This document shows, one piece after another, positions 37,255 to 47,176 of a stretch of DNA of 64,000 nucleotides. Source of the DNA: CALBTQ01 sp036725605 (GTDB lineage: Bacteria; Lernaellota; Lernaellaia; Lernaellales; Lernaellaceae); NCBI GenBank assembly GCA_036725605.1, contig DAIMDW010000017.1:1-64000 (forward strand), read 5' to 3'. The translations under genes were made by a program, and so were the position numbers. Under the pieces are notes generated by a model, which was given only the letters and a program-made list of their open reading frames with translations, did no database searches and was not told the origin of the DNA. The first letter of the stretch is position 1, and each line of letters opens with the position of its first letter.

Positions 37255-38503
37255 TCCGCAAGTGCATCGCAAAATCAGCCTCTGGGAAAACATCAAGGTC
37301 GCCATGCGCGCCATCGCCGCCAACAAGCTGCGCGCGGGCCTGACCAGCCTGGGCATCATCATCGGCGTGGCGACGGTCATCGCGATGATGACGGTGGTCG
37401 GCGGCATCAACCAGATCGTCGCCAAGGAGTTCAATCGCTTCGGCTCCAACGTGTTCACGCTGCAAAAATATCCGGCGATCGTGATCACCTTCGACCACGG
37501 GAAATATCGCCGCCGCGCCGACCTGAAGCTCGAGGACGCCGACGCGATCCGCAAAAATTGCCATTCGCTGGATACGGTCAGCCCGATGGTCTACCAATGG
37601 TGGGGCGAAACCATCCGCGGCGGCGGCAACAAAACCGACCCGACCGTGGGCATCGCCGCGACGACCGACAACTACATTCCCGTCTCCGGCATGACCTTGG
37701 ACATGGGCCGCAACTTCACGCCGCGCGAAGCCATGTCCGGCACGCGCGTGGCGGTGTTGGGCTGGGACGTCGTCGAACGCCTCTTTCCCTACGGCTCGCC
37801 CATCGGGCGCACCATCCGCGTGCGCTCCGACCGCTACCGGGTGATCGGCGTGGTCGAACACCTCGGTTCGATTTTCGGCCAGAGCCGCGACAACTTCGTC
37901 GCCATCCCGCTGGGCGCCTACCTGCGCAAGTGGAACATACGCGACCAATTGGAAATCACGCTCAAGGCCAAGGAAGGCGTGCCGCTCGCGCGCGCCATGG
38001 ACGAAGTGCGCGCCCTGATGCGCGTACGCCACAAACTCAAGCTGACCCAGGAGGACGACTTCGAGCTGGTCACGCGCGACAGCCTGATGCGCAGCTACAA
38101 CAGCCTGACCGGTTCGATCTTCTTCGCCGCCATCGGCATCGCGGCGATCTCCCTGCTCGTGGGCGGCATCGGCATCATGAACATCATGCTCGTCTCGGTG
38201 CGCGAGCGCACGCGGGAGATCGGCGTGCGCAAAGCCCTGGGCGCGCGCAACCGCGACATCTCGCGCCAGTTCCTCATCGAGGCGATGACGCTCTCGGTCC
38301 TGGGCGGCATCATCGGCATCGCGTTGGCGGTGGGATTATTGATGTTGGTGGGTCGTCTCACCGACGCGCTGCCCATCGCTTTCTCGCTGAGCTCGATCGT
38401 GCTGGCGGTCGGTTTTTCCGTGGGCGTGGGCATTTTCTTCGGCGTCTACCCGGCGCGCAAAGCCGCGCAATTGGACCCCATCGAAGCGCTGCACTACGAG
38501 TGA
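37247..38503 (+). CDS. MacB-type permease 2 (MacB_PCD plus FtsX)
   Basis: 418 residues with the same domain order as permease 1: N-terminal helix (RAGLTSLGIIIGVATVIAMM), periplasmic core, then GGIGIMNIMLVSVRERTREI and GVRKALGARNRDISRQFL. The two permeases are clearly paralogues by tandem duplication but well diverged in the periplasmic core. The gene ends 10 bases into the convergent flippase gene, which starts the polysaccharide cluster on the other strand. Confidence 0.92.
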
Positions 38504-39753
38504 GCCGTCCGGCGCACGACGTGCCGCACGAGCAGCGTCATGCCGATCACGTTGGATGCGATGCTCGCCAGCGCCGCGCCGAACATATCCAGCCAGAGAA
38601 TCAACGGCACGTTCAGCGCCACGTTGATCGCGCCGACCAGCAGCGTGGTTTTCGCGTTGTCGCCCGGATGCCCCAGGCCGTTGAGCACCGAACCGGCCAG
38701 CCGGTAAAACGGCAGCAGCAACCCCCACACGCCGAAGACGATCAACACGGCCGCGCCGGCGACGTACTCCTCGCCGAAAACCAGCCGCAACAGGGTTTCG
38801 TGATAATAAAAGATCGCCAGACTGGCCGGCAGGCCCATCGCCACGCCGAAGGCGACGCCGCCCGCATATAGCTTGGCCACCGACCGCCGCACGGTCTCCG
38901 GCGCTTCCTCGCGCCGCGCGGCAATGCGCGGAAAGACGATCAGGTTCATCGCGTCGGCCACCACGCGGTAGTAAGCCAACGCGGCCACGCACGCGCCGTA
39001 CACGCCGACCGAGGCTTTGCTCGCCAGCAGGCCCAACAGCAGGATGTCGGCCTTGGTGTAAACAAACACGCCCAGCGTGTTGGCCAGGCTCAGCACGCCG
39101 AAACGCAACGCCTCGCGCACGTGCGTCGCGCGCACGCCCCACAGCGCGTTGCGCCACACGGGCAAAACGCTCAGCGTCGCCAACGCGCCCGCGGCCAACC
39201 GGCCGAGCACCAGCGCGATCATGCCGCTCAGCGGCGAGTCGATCAGCCCCAGCAGCCAGCCGCCGGCGAAGAAAAAAGCGAGACAGGCGAACATCAACGC
39301 GTCGTTGCGCGCCACGATCTGCAACCGTTGGCGCACGGTCAGCACCTGGTTGGCGGTGCCCAGCAAAATCAGACCCGCCGTGCTCAGCGGCAAAACGCGC
39401 AACAAGGCGGTCAACTGCGGTTCGTCGAAGGCGGCGGCGATCCACGGCGCGACGAGCTCCAGCAACGCATACAGCGCGAGGAACGTCAGCAGCTTGACCC
39501 AGAGCACCGAACGCAGGGCATCGTTGAACGCGTTTTCGTCGTCCTTGTTCGCGGTCAGGAAAATCAGCGCCTGCCCGGGCGATTGCTCGATCGCCAGCGC
39601 CAGCAGAATCTGAATCGTCTCGGCCAGAATGAACACGCCGTACAACTTCGCGCCCAGCAAACGCGTCAGCGCGAAGATGACCATCAGCCCGGCGGTGGCG
39701 GCCACGCCGCGATCGAGCACGGCGAACAGCGCTTGTTGGTGGCGGCGAATCAT
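38494..39753 (-). CDS. Polysaccharide/oligosaccharide flippase (Wzx-like)
   Basis: 419 residues starting MIRRHQQALFAVLDRGVAAT at the ATG of an ATGA overlap with the upstream gene; GGGGGAG lies 6 bases before it. At least ten hydrophobic segments of the MATE/MOP polysaccharide-flippase type (GLMVIFALTRLLGAKLYGVF, ADILLLGLLASKASVGVYGA, FGVWGLLLPFYRLAGSVLNG). It should translocate a lipid-linked oligosaccharide across the inner membrane. It closes a tight run with the AP-superfamily hydrolase and nucleotidyltransferase-like genes in the cluster. Confidence 0.87.
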   Translation of the reverse strand: MIRRHQQALFAVLDRGVAATAGLMVIFALTRLLGAKLYGVFILAETIQILLALAIEQSPGQALIFLTANKDDENAFNDALRSVLWVKLLTFLALYALLELVAPWIAAAFDEPQLTALLRVLPLSTAGLILLGTANQVLTVRQRLQIVARNDALMFACLAFFFAGGWLLGLIDSPLSGMIALVLGRLAAGALATLSVLPVWRNALWGVRATHVREALRFGVLSLANTLGVFVYTKADILLLGLLASKASVGVYGACVAALAYYRVVADAMNLIVFPRIAARREEAPETVRRSVAKLYAGGVAFGVAMGLPASLAIFYYHETLLRLVFGEEYVAGAAVLIVFGVWGLLLPFYRLAGSVLNGLGHPGDNAKTTLLVGAINVALNVPLILWLDMFGAALASIASNVIGMTLLVRHVVRRTAHS

Positions 39754-40862
39754 CCGTCGCTCCCCCGCCCCAACAACGCCTGCAAATAAGGGAAAACCTC
39801 GGCGACGCTGGGCGGCAACGGCGTCGGCGCGTTGTGCGCGGCGAACACGGCGGTCTGCCCCGGCGCGTCCGGGTGATAGCCGTGCATGCCCGCCGGCGGC
39901 TCGCGGAAATAAAAACTGGGGCACACCACCCGCCCCTCGTCGAGCAGCGCGATCAACTCGCCGAGATGTTCGGCGCGCAAACCGAACGTCGCGCGCTGCG
40001 CCTCGTTGAGTACCGTGACGTGCGGCTGCTCGGCAAGATAGGCGGCGATTTCATCGTGCAGCGTTGCGTCGCGAAACCAGAAGCGCACCATCGTCGCGTC
40101 CAGCGAGGCCAGGTAGCGGTCCGGGCGCATCGGTCCGAAACGCCGCTCGATCGCCAGGTCGATCCCCGCGGTCACGTTCGACATGCCGTGGTCCGACAGC
40201 ACGACGACCGGCGCGTCGGCGAAACGCGCGCGCCATGCTTCGACCAACCGGGCCAGCGCGGCGTCGAGGGCGGCGATTTTCTCCATGTACGCCGGCGCGC
40301 CCACTCCGTGCAGATGGCCGGTGTGATCCAGGTCGGCGCTGGCGACGAACAACAGCGATTCGACCCGGTCCACCCGCGCGGCCGCCGTCGCAAACAACGC
40401 CTCGTCGCGCTGCGGCCCGGGCGGAAAATCGCGGTACAACAACCGCTGCGCGCCGGGCGTCTGCAGGATCGTCGGGTGCGGAAACTCGCGCTGGTACGCG
40501 TTCACCTCGTAGTGCGCGAAGTACTTGAGCAAATGAAACGGCACCCAGGCCAACGGGCGGCGAAACGCGCGATTGCCCAGCCGCCGCAGCCAGCGCGCGG
40601 TAAAGGCGAAGTTGTCCAACGGCGACAGCCAGCCCAACAAACGATGCGCCAACGGCGCGCGCCGCGTGGGATTCCACGAACCGAGTACGCCCAATTTCTC
40701 CGGCGTCAGACCGGCGAACAGTTCGGCCTTGATATTCATCGAATAGCCGAAGCCGGGGCGCAGCGGTCCGTACGGCAGCGTCGAGAGAAAGGGCATCGCC
40801 GGGACGATGCGGTGCGGCAGACTGTCGAGAAAAACGATCAGCGCCGGCCGGGGCGCGCTCAC
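39750..40862 (-). CDS. Alkaline-phosphatase-superfamily hydrolase of the polysaccharide cluster
   Basis: 370 residues from a GTG whose bases overlap the upstream stop (GTGA), with GGAGAA 7 bases before it. The superfamily residues are visible: metal Asp13 in LIVFLDSLPHRI, a Ser nucleophile (about S41) in GFGYSMNIKAELF, ASADLDHTGH (Asp and His ligands), VVLSDHGMSNV and HGYHPDAPG near the end. It has no signal peptide. It resembles type I phosphodiesterases/nucleotide pyrophosphatases; members in capsule clusters may trim phosphorylated intermediates. Translationally coupled on both sides. Confidence 0.78.
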   Translation of the reverse strand: MSAPRPALIVFLDSLPHRIVPAMPFLSTLPYGPLRPGFGYSMNIKAELFAGLTPEKLGVLGSWNPTRRAPLAHRLLGWLSPLDNFAFTARWLRRLGNRAFRRPLAWVPFHLLKYFAHYEVNAYQREFPHPTILQTPGAQRLLYRDFPPGPQRDEALFATAAARVDRVESLLFVASADLDHTGHLHGVGAPAYMEKIAALDAALARLVEAWRARFADAPVVVLSDHGMSNVTAGIDLAIERRFGPMRPDRYLASLDATMVRFWFRDATLHDEIAAYLAEQPHVTVLNEAQRATFGLRAEHLGELIALLDEGRVVCPSFYFREPPAGMHGYHPDAPGQTAVFAAHNAPTPLPPSVAEVFPYLQALLGRGSDG

Positions 40863-42112
40863 AGAAGATTCTCCAGATAATCCTTTTTCGCCGCCACCGA
40901 GGGGAAGTAGTCGTACATGAAATGCAAAAACACGCGGCGCAGGTTGGCGACCTTGTCGGCGAACAAGAGCGCCGACCAACCGGGAATCACGCTGTCGCGC
41001 AGCGCGAAGCCGCGCAGGTGATTGTAAGCGGCTTCGAGATCGGCGGCGGCCTCGTCCTCGTTGCGGTCCAGGTGCTGTTCGACCGCCTGGTGCACACGAA
41101 TGAGCAGGTTGAGCATCGGGCCGTATTTGGGGCGCGTCATCCACATCAGGGAATGGCCGATCCACAGGTGATCGAGGTTCTTTAAAATGGTGCGCACCTC
41201 GTGCCCTTTGCGCCGCCAGTGCCAGTCGACGAACAGCTTGCGGCTGTTGCGTTTGATCGGCCGTTCGCGATCGTCGGCGGCCTGCCCGCCGGCCAGTTCG
41301 CTCCAACACAGGCGGAATGCCCGGCAGGCCTGACGATACAACGCGAGCGCGCCCTGCGGTTCCTCGCGACCCATCTTGATCGCGTAACAACGGTCCATCA
41401 GCGGCAGCAGCTCGCTTTTCATTTGCTTGCACAACGGCAGATCGTCGCAGATTTCGGCCATCTTGCTCAGGCGTGGGCCGAAGCCGGCGAGCAGGTAGCC
41501 GGCGCGCGGCAGCATCCACGACGGCAGGTCCAGCAGGTTGCGGGCGATGACGTAGGCGAAGGCGCGATCCAGATCGGGCGGCAATTCGCCGCGCCGGTCG
41601 ATGAACTGCAACGGCATGTACAGCCACATCGACCACAGGCGCCAGATGAGAATTTCGTTCAGATCGCGCCAGTCGATGTTGTCCAGCGAAACGTCCGGAA
41701 TCTCCGGCAGCAGATTTTCGCCGGCGATCACCTTGCCGGTCACCTTGGTTTCGAAGGTGCGGAAGATCGTCGGCAGGGTGCGCAGTTTGCGCAAATTCAA
41801 AAAGGAACAGTCCAGATGAAACGACGGCGAATCCACGCCGGTGCTCGTTTCGATCTCCTCCCACTGACGCAACATGTCGCGCTGCCGGCGGCCCGAAAAA
41901 TGATCGTGCGTCACCACGAGCAATTCGATGTCGGACAAAGGAAGAAAGCGGCCGTCGCGACCGTGCCAGGAAAATTCACCGCGCGAGGTGCTGCCCAACA
42001 GGATCAGGCTGCGCACGACCTTGCCGTCGGCCGCCTGCACGATGCGTCGCAGCAGGTCGGTCAATTCCGGCGGATATTTGTATTCAGCGCAAAACGCGAG
42101 TTTCGATTCCAC
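40859..42112 (-). CDS. Nucleotidyltransferase-superfamily protein, unknown role
   Basis: 417 residues from a GTG at 42112, one base after the upstream gene's stop; the ribosome binding site is weak and the start is uncertain. The N-terminus has the minimal nucleotidyltransferase pattern: LILLGSTSRGEFSWHG followed by LSDIELLVVTHDH (GS..RGE and D.E). The remaining 300 residues are helical and unrecognised, including a tRNA- or lipid-binding-like basic helix (RPIKRNSRKLFVDWHWRRKG). Such proteins transfer nucleotidyl groups to proteins, sugars or small molecules. It sits between Wzz and AP-hydrolase genes, so a phosphosugar step is a fair guess only. Confidence 0.6.
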   Translation of the reverse strand: MESKLAFCAEYKYPPELTDLLRRIVQAADGKVVRSLILLGSTSRGEFSWHGRDGRFLPLSDIELLVVTHDHFSGRRQRDMLRQWEEIETSTGVDSPSFHLDCSFLNLRKLRTLPTIFRTFETKVTGKVIAGENLLPEIPDVSLDNIDWRDLNEILIWRLWSMWLYMPLQFIDRRGELPPDLDRAFAYVIARNLLDLPSWMLPRAGYLLAGFGPRLSKMAEICDDLPLCKQMKSELLPLMDRCYAIKMGREEPQGALALYRQACRAFRLCWSELAGGQAADDRERPIKRNSRKLFVDWHWRRKGHEVRTILKNLDHLWIGHSLMWMTRPKYGPMLNLLIRVHQAVEQHLDRNEDEAAADLEAAYNHLRGFALRDSVIPGWSALLFADKVANLRRVFLHFMYDYFPSVAAKKDYLENLL

Positions 42113-42113
42113 G

Positions 42114-43331
42114 TCAATCGTTCCGTTTTTCCATGTTGGCTGAGGCTTGCGTCGCGTTCGGCCGACGCGCATCCTGCAGGAAATTCGTCACCGCCGGCCC
42201 GCACAGCAAGGCGCCCAGCGCGCCGAAGAATCCCAGCGCCAGGCCACCGAGCAGATGCGCCCACCACAGCGGACTGTGGCGTTTCTCGGGCACGTCGGCG
42301 CGGTCGATCACCTGAAACAACGTACGCCGGCGCGCCTCTTCGATCTTGGCCAGTTCGAATTGTTGCGTCAGCAGTTCGAACACCTTTTCCGCAATCAGCA
42401 AGTCGCGCTTGAGGCGGATGTACTGCACGCCCAAGGTCGGCGCGTCGGCCAAGGCGGGGAAGAACGAACTCGGGTCGGCCGGCTGTTTTCCCTCCAGCTT
42501 TTCGATCTGACGGCGCAGCTCGGCGATCTCGCCGCGCAGCAAACGCACGCGCGGATTATCGCCGGTGGTGAAGCGCCGCAACATGCCCAGTTCGACGTCC
42601 TTGGCGATCAACTGTCCCTGCAATTGAGCGACGGTCTGCATCGCCGTTTCCGCCTGCGCGTCGAAGCTGTAAATCTTGTTCGCTTCCTGGAATTCGCGAA
42701 ACGCCTCTTCGTTGGCGGTCAGATCGGTTTTCGCCTGGTCCAGCCGCTCGCCGATGAATTCGCGATTCTTGCGCGCGACCGACACGCTGGTTTCGTTGAT
42801 GAACGCTTCCAACGACTGCGGAATCAGGTTGGCGATTTCCGCCGTTTTTTCCGCCGTGCCCGGCCAGGTGACCGTCACGTGCAGCAAGCCCATTTCGCTT
42901 TCCCAGACGGCGACCACGTCGTTGCGGAACCACTTGACGGTTTCCTGCCGACTCGGCGGCCGCTGGGGATTTTTCCAGTCGCCTTTTTCCTTGTCCCATT
43001 TGCGCGGATGAATCAGCGGCGGCAACTGCCCGTTGTCGATGACCATCTCGGCCAGCGTGCGGCTGTTGAGCATATTCTTGAGCCGGTCGACGGCCGTGTT
43101 GCCGCCGATCTGCCGCATCAATCCGCCCAGGCCGGTCGAGCTGAGCATGCCCGAAACCATGCCCATCATCCCCTGGTCCTCCTCGATGGGCATCAGCGTC
43201 GTTTCGGCGCGGTAGGTGGTCGGCCGCACCAGCCACAGCAACATGGAGAGCGCGGTGACCAACAAGGTCACCCGGACGATCCATTGTCGATTGCCGCTGA
43301 GCGTGCGCCGGATTTCCTTCATGAGTGTCAT
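42114..43331 (-). CDS. Wzz/chain-length-determinant-like protein
   Basis: 405 residues from the ATG at 43331 (MTLMKEIRRTLSGNRQWIVR). Two flanking helices (about residues 20-40 and 365-390) with a long periplasmic coiled coil between them (TAEIANLIPQSLEAFINETS; LRGEIAELRRQIEKLEGKQP) are the Wzz/PCP pattern. The C-terminal PDRADVPEKRHSPLWW-type motif (VIDRADVPEKRHSP) is diagnostic. It has no kinase domain. It sets chain length or assists export, and lies next to the SLBB export gene, as is usual. Confidence 0.88.
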   Translation of the reverse strand: MTLMKEIRRTLSGNRQWIVRVTLLVTALSMLLWLVRPTTYRAETTLMPIEEDQGMMGMVSGMLSSTGLGGLMRQIGGNTAVDRLKNMLNSRTLAEMVIDNGQLPPLIHPRKWDKEKGDWKNPQRPPSRQETVKWFRNDVVAVWESEMGLLHVTVTWPGTAEKTAEIANLIPQSLEAFINETSVSVARKNREFIGERLDQAKTDLTANEEAFREFQEANKIYSFDAQAETAMQTVAQLQGQLIAKDVELGMLRRFTTGDNPRVRLLRGEIAELRRQIEKLEGKQPADPSSFFPALADAPTLGVQYIRLKRDLLIAEKVFELLTQQFELAKIEEARRRTLFQVIDRADVPEKRHSPLWWAHLLGGLALGFFGALGALLCGPAVTNFLQDARRPNATQASANMEKRND

Positions 43332-43342
43332 CGTCGCCCCAC

Positions 43343-44983
43343 CTACTTGCTCGTGTTGTACGCGGTGAAACCGGCCAGCGCCAGCGTGGCCGCGCCGATC
43401 AGAATCGTCCAATAGTCCTGCCACCACTTCATGCGCGTTTCCGGCACGAGGATGGTGTCGCCCGGCTGAATCACCATCTGCGGATCATAATCCAGTTCGG
43501 TCCCGTTGCGCCGGATGACCTTGGCGCGCCACATCGAAGCGCGCGCGGTCGGGCCGCCCGCCCGGCCGACGTATTCGTGCGCCGGATGGTTGGCAAGGTA
43601 TTCCTGCGACCCGCGCACGGCGACTTCGCCGATGACGAACACGCGATCGATCTTGCTGGGGATGTTCAGGATATCGCCCGGCATCAGCGGGATGTTGTCG
43701 GTAAAGTCGCGGGCGATGAGCATCTTGTTCAAATCGATGTTGATGATCCGCGGCTCCGCCTGTCCGGCGACCGAACGCTCGATGTAACAGTTGGTCAGAT
43801 CGGCCCAGGGCGTGACGCCGCCGGTTTTTTGCAGCACGTCGTACACCTTCTCGCCTTCGCGCAGCTCGAAGGTATCGGTCGTTTCCAGCAAGGGTCCCTC
43901 GGTTTCCATGCGGCTGCGCTTGGCCAGGCTCTCCTCGCCGACGCCGAAAATCGCGCCGCGCACCAGCACTATATTTTGAATCAAGGCGATCGAGGGAATG
44001 CTGACGATGTCGCCGTCACGCAAGGCGAAGCCGCGCGCATAGGCGCGATCCTCCCGAAGTTTGGCCAGATCGAAAACGATCACCCGCCGGCGTTCGTCGT
44101 CGCCGATGCGCACGATTTGCGCCTCGTCCTGAAAACTGGTTTCGGAGGTCAGGCCCAGGCCGAGCCAGAAGACGACGTCGTGTAGGTCTTCGCCGTCCAG
44201 CAGTTCGTACGCGCCGCGCTTGACGGTCGTGCCGCGCAGGTGCACCAGCGTTTCGATGGGCGGCACGAGAATGACATCGCCGTCGCGCAGGGTCGGATTT
44301 TTTACATCCTCGCCGGTGCGGCGCCAGCGGACCAGATCGCCGAAAGCGCGGGTGCCGTCGCGATGGCGAATCTCGATGCGGCGCTCGCTGCCGCGCTCAA
44401 CGAAGCCGCCGGCCTCGCGCAGGATTTCCGCGAGGCGGATCGTCGGGTCGGCCACGTAGGCGCCGGGATTTTTCACCAGCCCGATGACCTGCACCTTGAA
44501 CTTGCGCGGCGTCTGCAAAAACAGTTCGAAGCTCAGGTTGCGATAGATGCGCCGCACCTTGTCGCCGACCTCGGCCTTGACCTGCGCCAGCGGTTTATCG
44601 GCCACGCGGATCGTGCCGATGTTGGGCACGAACAGAAATCCTTCCGGCGAAACGATCAAGGGAACCGATTCGTTCTTTTCGCCCCAGAAATGCAGTACGA
44701 AGCGATCGCCCACGCCCACGATGTACCGCTGCGGATCGACCGGCCCGGCGAAAGCGATGTCCTCGCCGGCGCTCATCAGGCCTTCGCGCATACTTTCCTG
44801 CAAGGCTTCGGCGCCCTGCCCGCTCAGGTCGGTGTTCAGCGAAGGGATCGGCAAAGAGGAGGTGCGTTGGTCGTCATCGGTTTGCTGCGCCCAGGACAAC
44901 GTCGGCAACGCCCAGGGTTGCGCCGTGGCGAAAATGACGAGGATCAGCGCCCATTTGATGAAAGGACGGGTCAACCGGTTCAC
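43343..44983 (-). CDS. Polysaccharide export protein with SLBB repeats (Wza-like)
   Basis: 546 residues from a GTG, with a signal peptide (KWALILVIFATAQPWALPTL) cleaved near WAQQ; no lipobox Cys is seen. A Poly_export domain begins at PVDPQRYIVGVGDRFVLHFW. Several SLBB-like modules follow (VQVIGLVKNPGAYVADPTIR; VHLRGTTVKRGAYELLDGED; VFVIGEVAVRGSQEYLANHP). A C-terminal membrane helix ends the protein (DYWTILIGAATLALAGFTAY), as in large periplasmic-to-outer-membrane export proteins. It should form the outer-membrane part of the export channel. Confidence 0.88.
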   Translation of the reverse strand: MNRLTRPFIKWALILVIFATAQPWALPTLSWAQQTDDDQRTSSLPIPSLNTDLSGQGAEALQESMREGLMSAGEDIAFAGPVDPQRYIVGVGDRFVLHFWGEKNESVPLIVSPEGFLFVPNIGTIRVADKPLAQVKAEVGDKVRRIYRNLSFELFLQTPRKFKVQVIGLVKNPGAYVADPTIRLAEILREAGGFVERGSERRIEIRHRDGTRAFGDLVRWRRTGEDVKNPTLRDGDVILVPPIETLVHLRGTTVKRGAYELLDGEDLHDVVFWLGLGLTSETSFQDEAQIVRIGDDERRRVIVFDLAKLREDRAYARGFALRDGDIVSIPSIALIQNIVLVRGAIFGVGEESLAKRSRMETEGPLLETTDTFELREGEKVYDVLQKTGGVTPWADLTNCYIERSVAGQAEPRIINIDLNKMLIARDFTDNIPLMPGDILNIPSKIDRVFVIGEVAVRGSQEYLANHPAHEYVGRAGGPTARASMWRAKVIRRNGTELDYDPQMVIQPGDTILVPETRMKWWQDYWTILIGAATLALAGFTAYNTSK

Positions 44984-45143
44984 TTGCCTCTCCCGCGGTT
45001 ATGGTCTTTTGCCCCGGCGGAAACGCCTCGTTGCCTGAGCGGCATACGCCGCCGCGCGCCGTCGTTTGGATTAAGTTGCCGGATTCATTATTCGCGGCGC
45101 ATTAAAGCATAAGAAAATCTGTGAGAAAACACCGATTTTTCGG

Positions 45144-45818
45144 TCACTCGAAAAATCCGCGCAGCACCATAAACGGCTCCGCGGCCGCCACTCCGACCAG
45201 ACTGCCCCATCGTTGCGCCCAGGCGCGAATCGCTTCGGGCGAGCGTGGATGCGGCCAGACCTGCGCTTCGGTACGGTAGGCGGCCATCGCCTGTATCTTT
45301 CGCTCCAAGGTTTCGGTCACCTCGGAGAAGAAATTCGGCTGAAAGAGGCGGTCCGGCGTCGGCGCGGCCCACCCGGTGCTGGAAGCGACCTCCACGGCCA
45401 GCAACAACGGCCGCGGGCGCGCGGGCAGCGGGCGGAAGCAGGACATCACCGCCTCGTGCACGTAGCGATGATCGACGTTCAGATCGCCGCCGTGGTGCGT
45501 AAAGACCACATCGGGTGCGAAGGGCAAGGCGACTTCCTCGATGGCGCGAACCAGCGTCAGCAACTCGCGGCTGTCGAAGGAGTTGTCGGGCCAATCGAGA
45601 TGAAACACGTCGGTCGCGCCCAGAATTTTCGCCGCGCTTTGCAGGTCCTCATCCAGCGCCCGCAGTTCCTCGACGTTGACGTTCGTGCGGGCGGTCAGAC
45701 CTTCGCCGCAAATCAACAGCAGCACCTGGTCGCCATTTTCGGTCATTTTGGCCAGCGTCCCGCCACAACCGAGCACCTCGTCATCGGGATGAGCCAAAAT
45801 CGCCATTACCTTGCGCAT
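45144..45818 (-). CDS. PIG-L/LmbE family deacetylase
   Basis: 224 residues starting MRKVMAILAHPDDEVLGCGG at an ATG with GGAGGTGAC upstream; the upstream part of the frame lies inside the previous gene and is excluded. The zinc motif AHPDDE and the later HHGGDLNVDHRYVHEAV, with the HxxDxNxDH pattern, identify the family. PIG-L enzymes remove N-acetyl groups from GlcNAc-type sugars. Position next to a PseC-like aminotransferase suggests it modifies a sugar of the surface glycan. Confidence 0.92.
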   Translation of the reverse strand: MRKVMAILAHPDDEVLGCGGTLAKMTENGDQVLLLICGEGLTARTNVNVEELRALDEDLQSAAKILGATDVFHLDWPDNSFDSRELLTLVRAIEEVALPFAPDVVFTHHGGDLNVDHRYVHEAVMSCFRPLPARPRPLLLAVEVASSTGWAAPTPDRLFQPNFFSEVTETLERKIQAMAAYRTEAQVWPHPRSPEAIRAWAQRWGSLVGVAAAEPFMVLRGFFE

Positions 45819-45819
45819 G

Positions 45820-47013
45820 TCACCTCCTGAAAGCGGCCAGCACCTTTTGCACCGCCTCGACCACGTCCCGCGCGTCCGGCTCGCCCATGGCGGCGAACAG
45901 CGGCAGGGAAATCTCGCGCGCGTAAAACGCCTGCGCCCCGGGCGTTTGCGCCGGATCGTATCCGGCCGCCCGATAATACGGCTGCTCATTGACCGGAATG
46001 TAATGCACCTGCACGCCGATCCCCTCGGCGCGCAACGCGGCAAACAGCGTCTTTTTGTCGCAGGTCAACTCGTCCATGGCAAACAACAGCGGATACAGGT
46101 GGTAGGCCGAGCGCACGCCTTCCGATTCAGCAATGAACGCCACGCCTTCCACGGACGCAAACGCCTCGTCGTAGAAAGCGGCCAGGCGCCGACGGGCGGC
46201 CAGGAACGCATCGAGCTTTTTCAGTTGCGCCAGGCCCAGCGCGGCTTGGATGTCGGTCAGGCGGTAGTTGTAGCCCAGGTCGCGCATTTCGTAATACCAC
46301 CCGCCCACGTCGTCGGCAAAGGACGGCTCCTTGACGATGCCGTGGGTGCGGAACATGCGCAGGCGCTCGGCGTAGACGGCATCGTCGGTCACGACCATGC
46401 CGCCCTCGCCCGTGGTGATCGGCTTGACCGGATGGAAGCTGAAACAAGCCAGGTGGCCGTACGTGCCGGCGTTACGCCCCTGATCGGTGGCAATCAGCGC
46501 ATGGCAGGCGTCCTCGATCACCACCGCGCCGATTTTTTCCGCCAGTTCCATGATCGGCGCCATCGCGACCGGGAAACCGGCGTAGTGCACCGGCAGAATC
46601 GCCCGCGTGCGCTCAGAAGCCGGCTCGGTGAGTTTTTCGGGAACCAGCAGGCCGGTGGCCGGATCGACATCGGCGAAAACGGGTTTCGCCTGCAAATAGG
46701 CGGCGGCATTGGCCGTGGCGGCGAAGGTCATCGCCGGGACGATCGCCTCGTCGCCGGGCCGCAAGCCGGCGGCGAAACAAGCGCCGTGGAGCGCGGCGGT
46801 GCCGTTGGCGAAGGCAACGGCGTAGCGGCGGCCGATTTTCGCGGCGAAGGCCGTTTCGAATTCGTCGATCGTCGGCCCCTGGGTCAGCCAGTCGCCGGTG
46901 AGGATACGCGTAACCTGCTCGATGTCCTCGCGGTCGATGCTCTGGTGACCGTAGGGCAGCATATTTTTCCGAACGGGCGTTCCGCCATGGAGAGCCAATT
47001 GAGACGTCGCCAC
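45820..47013 (-). CDS. DegT/DnrJ/EryC1/StrS aminotransferase, PseC-like
   Basis: 397 residues from a GTG with GGAGTTTATC upstream. The PLP-binding Lys is in SFHPVKPITTGEGG, and the N-terminal PYGHQSIDREDIEQVTRILT and LTQGPTIDEFE fit UDP-4-amino-4,6-dideoxy-N-acetyl-altrosamine transaminase (PseC) better than the other sugar aminotransferases; NYRLTDIQAALGL is also typical. It converts a UDP-4-keto sugar to an amino sugar in the pseudaminic-acid route or related paths. No PseB, PseF, PseG, PseH or PseI is in the window, so the exact sugar is not fixed. Confidence 0.85.
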   Translation of the reverse strand: MATSQLALHGGTPVRKNMLPYGHQSIDREDIEQVTRILTGDWLTQGPTIDEFETAFAAKIGRRYAVAFANGTAALHGACFAAGLRPGDEAIVPAMTFAATANAAAYLQAKPVFADVDPATGLLVPEKLTEPASERTRAILPVHYAGFPVAMAPIMELAEKIGAVVIEDACHALIATDQGRNAGTYGHLACFSFHPVKPITTGEGGMVVTDDAVYAERLRMFRTHGIVKEPSFADDVGGWYYEMRDLGYNYRLTDIQAALGLAQLKKLDAFLAARRRLAAFYDEAFASVEGVAFIAESEGVRSAYHLYPLLFAMDELTCDKKTLFAALRAEGIGVQVHYIPVNEQPYYRAAGYDPAQTPGAQAFYAREISLPLFAAMGEPDARDVVEAVQKVLAAFRR

Positions 47014-47176
47014 GTGATAAACTCCTGTGTCCCTGCGAGTTATCCAATTGTGGCATGAAGCGACCGTTTGCGTCCAATGAAATTAATATTTTCCTCATTG
47101 TGTATGGTCGGCGATCCGATTTAATAATCGGCACGAGGGAGAAAAGCATCGGTTCACCCGGGAAAAGGGGAAAATT

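Noticed and set aside
40859..42172. Upstream ATG as start of the nucleotidyltransferase-like gene
   Set aside because: It would overlap the Wzz-like gene by about 60 bases and the added residues look like its antisense or shifted frame.
45819..46043. Extended start of the PIG-L deacetylase gene
   Set aside because: The extension lies inside the aminotransferase gene in another frame; the ATG at 45818 has GGAGGTGAC.
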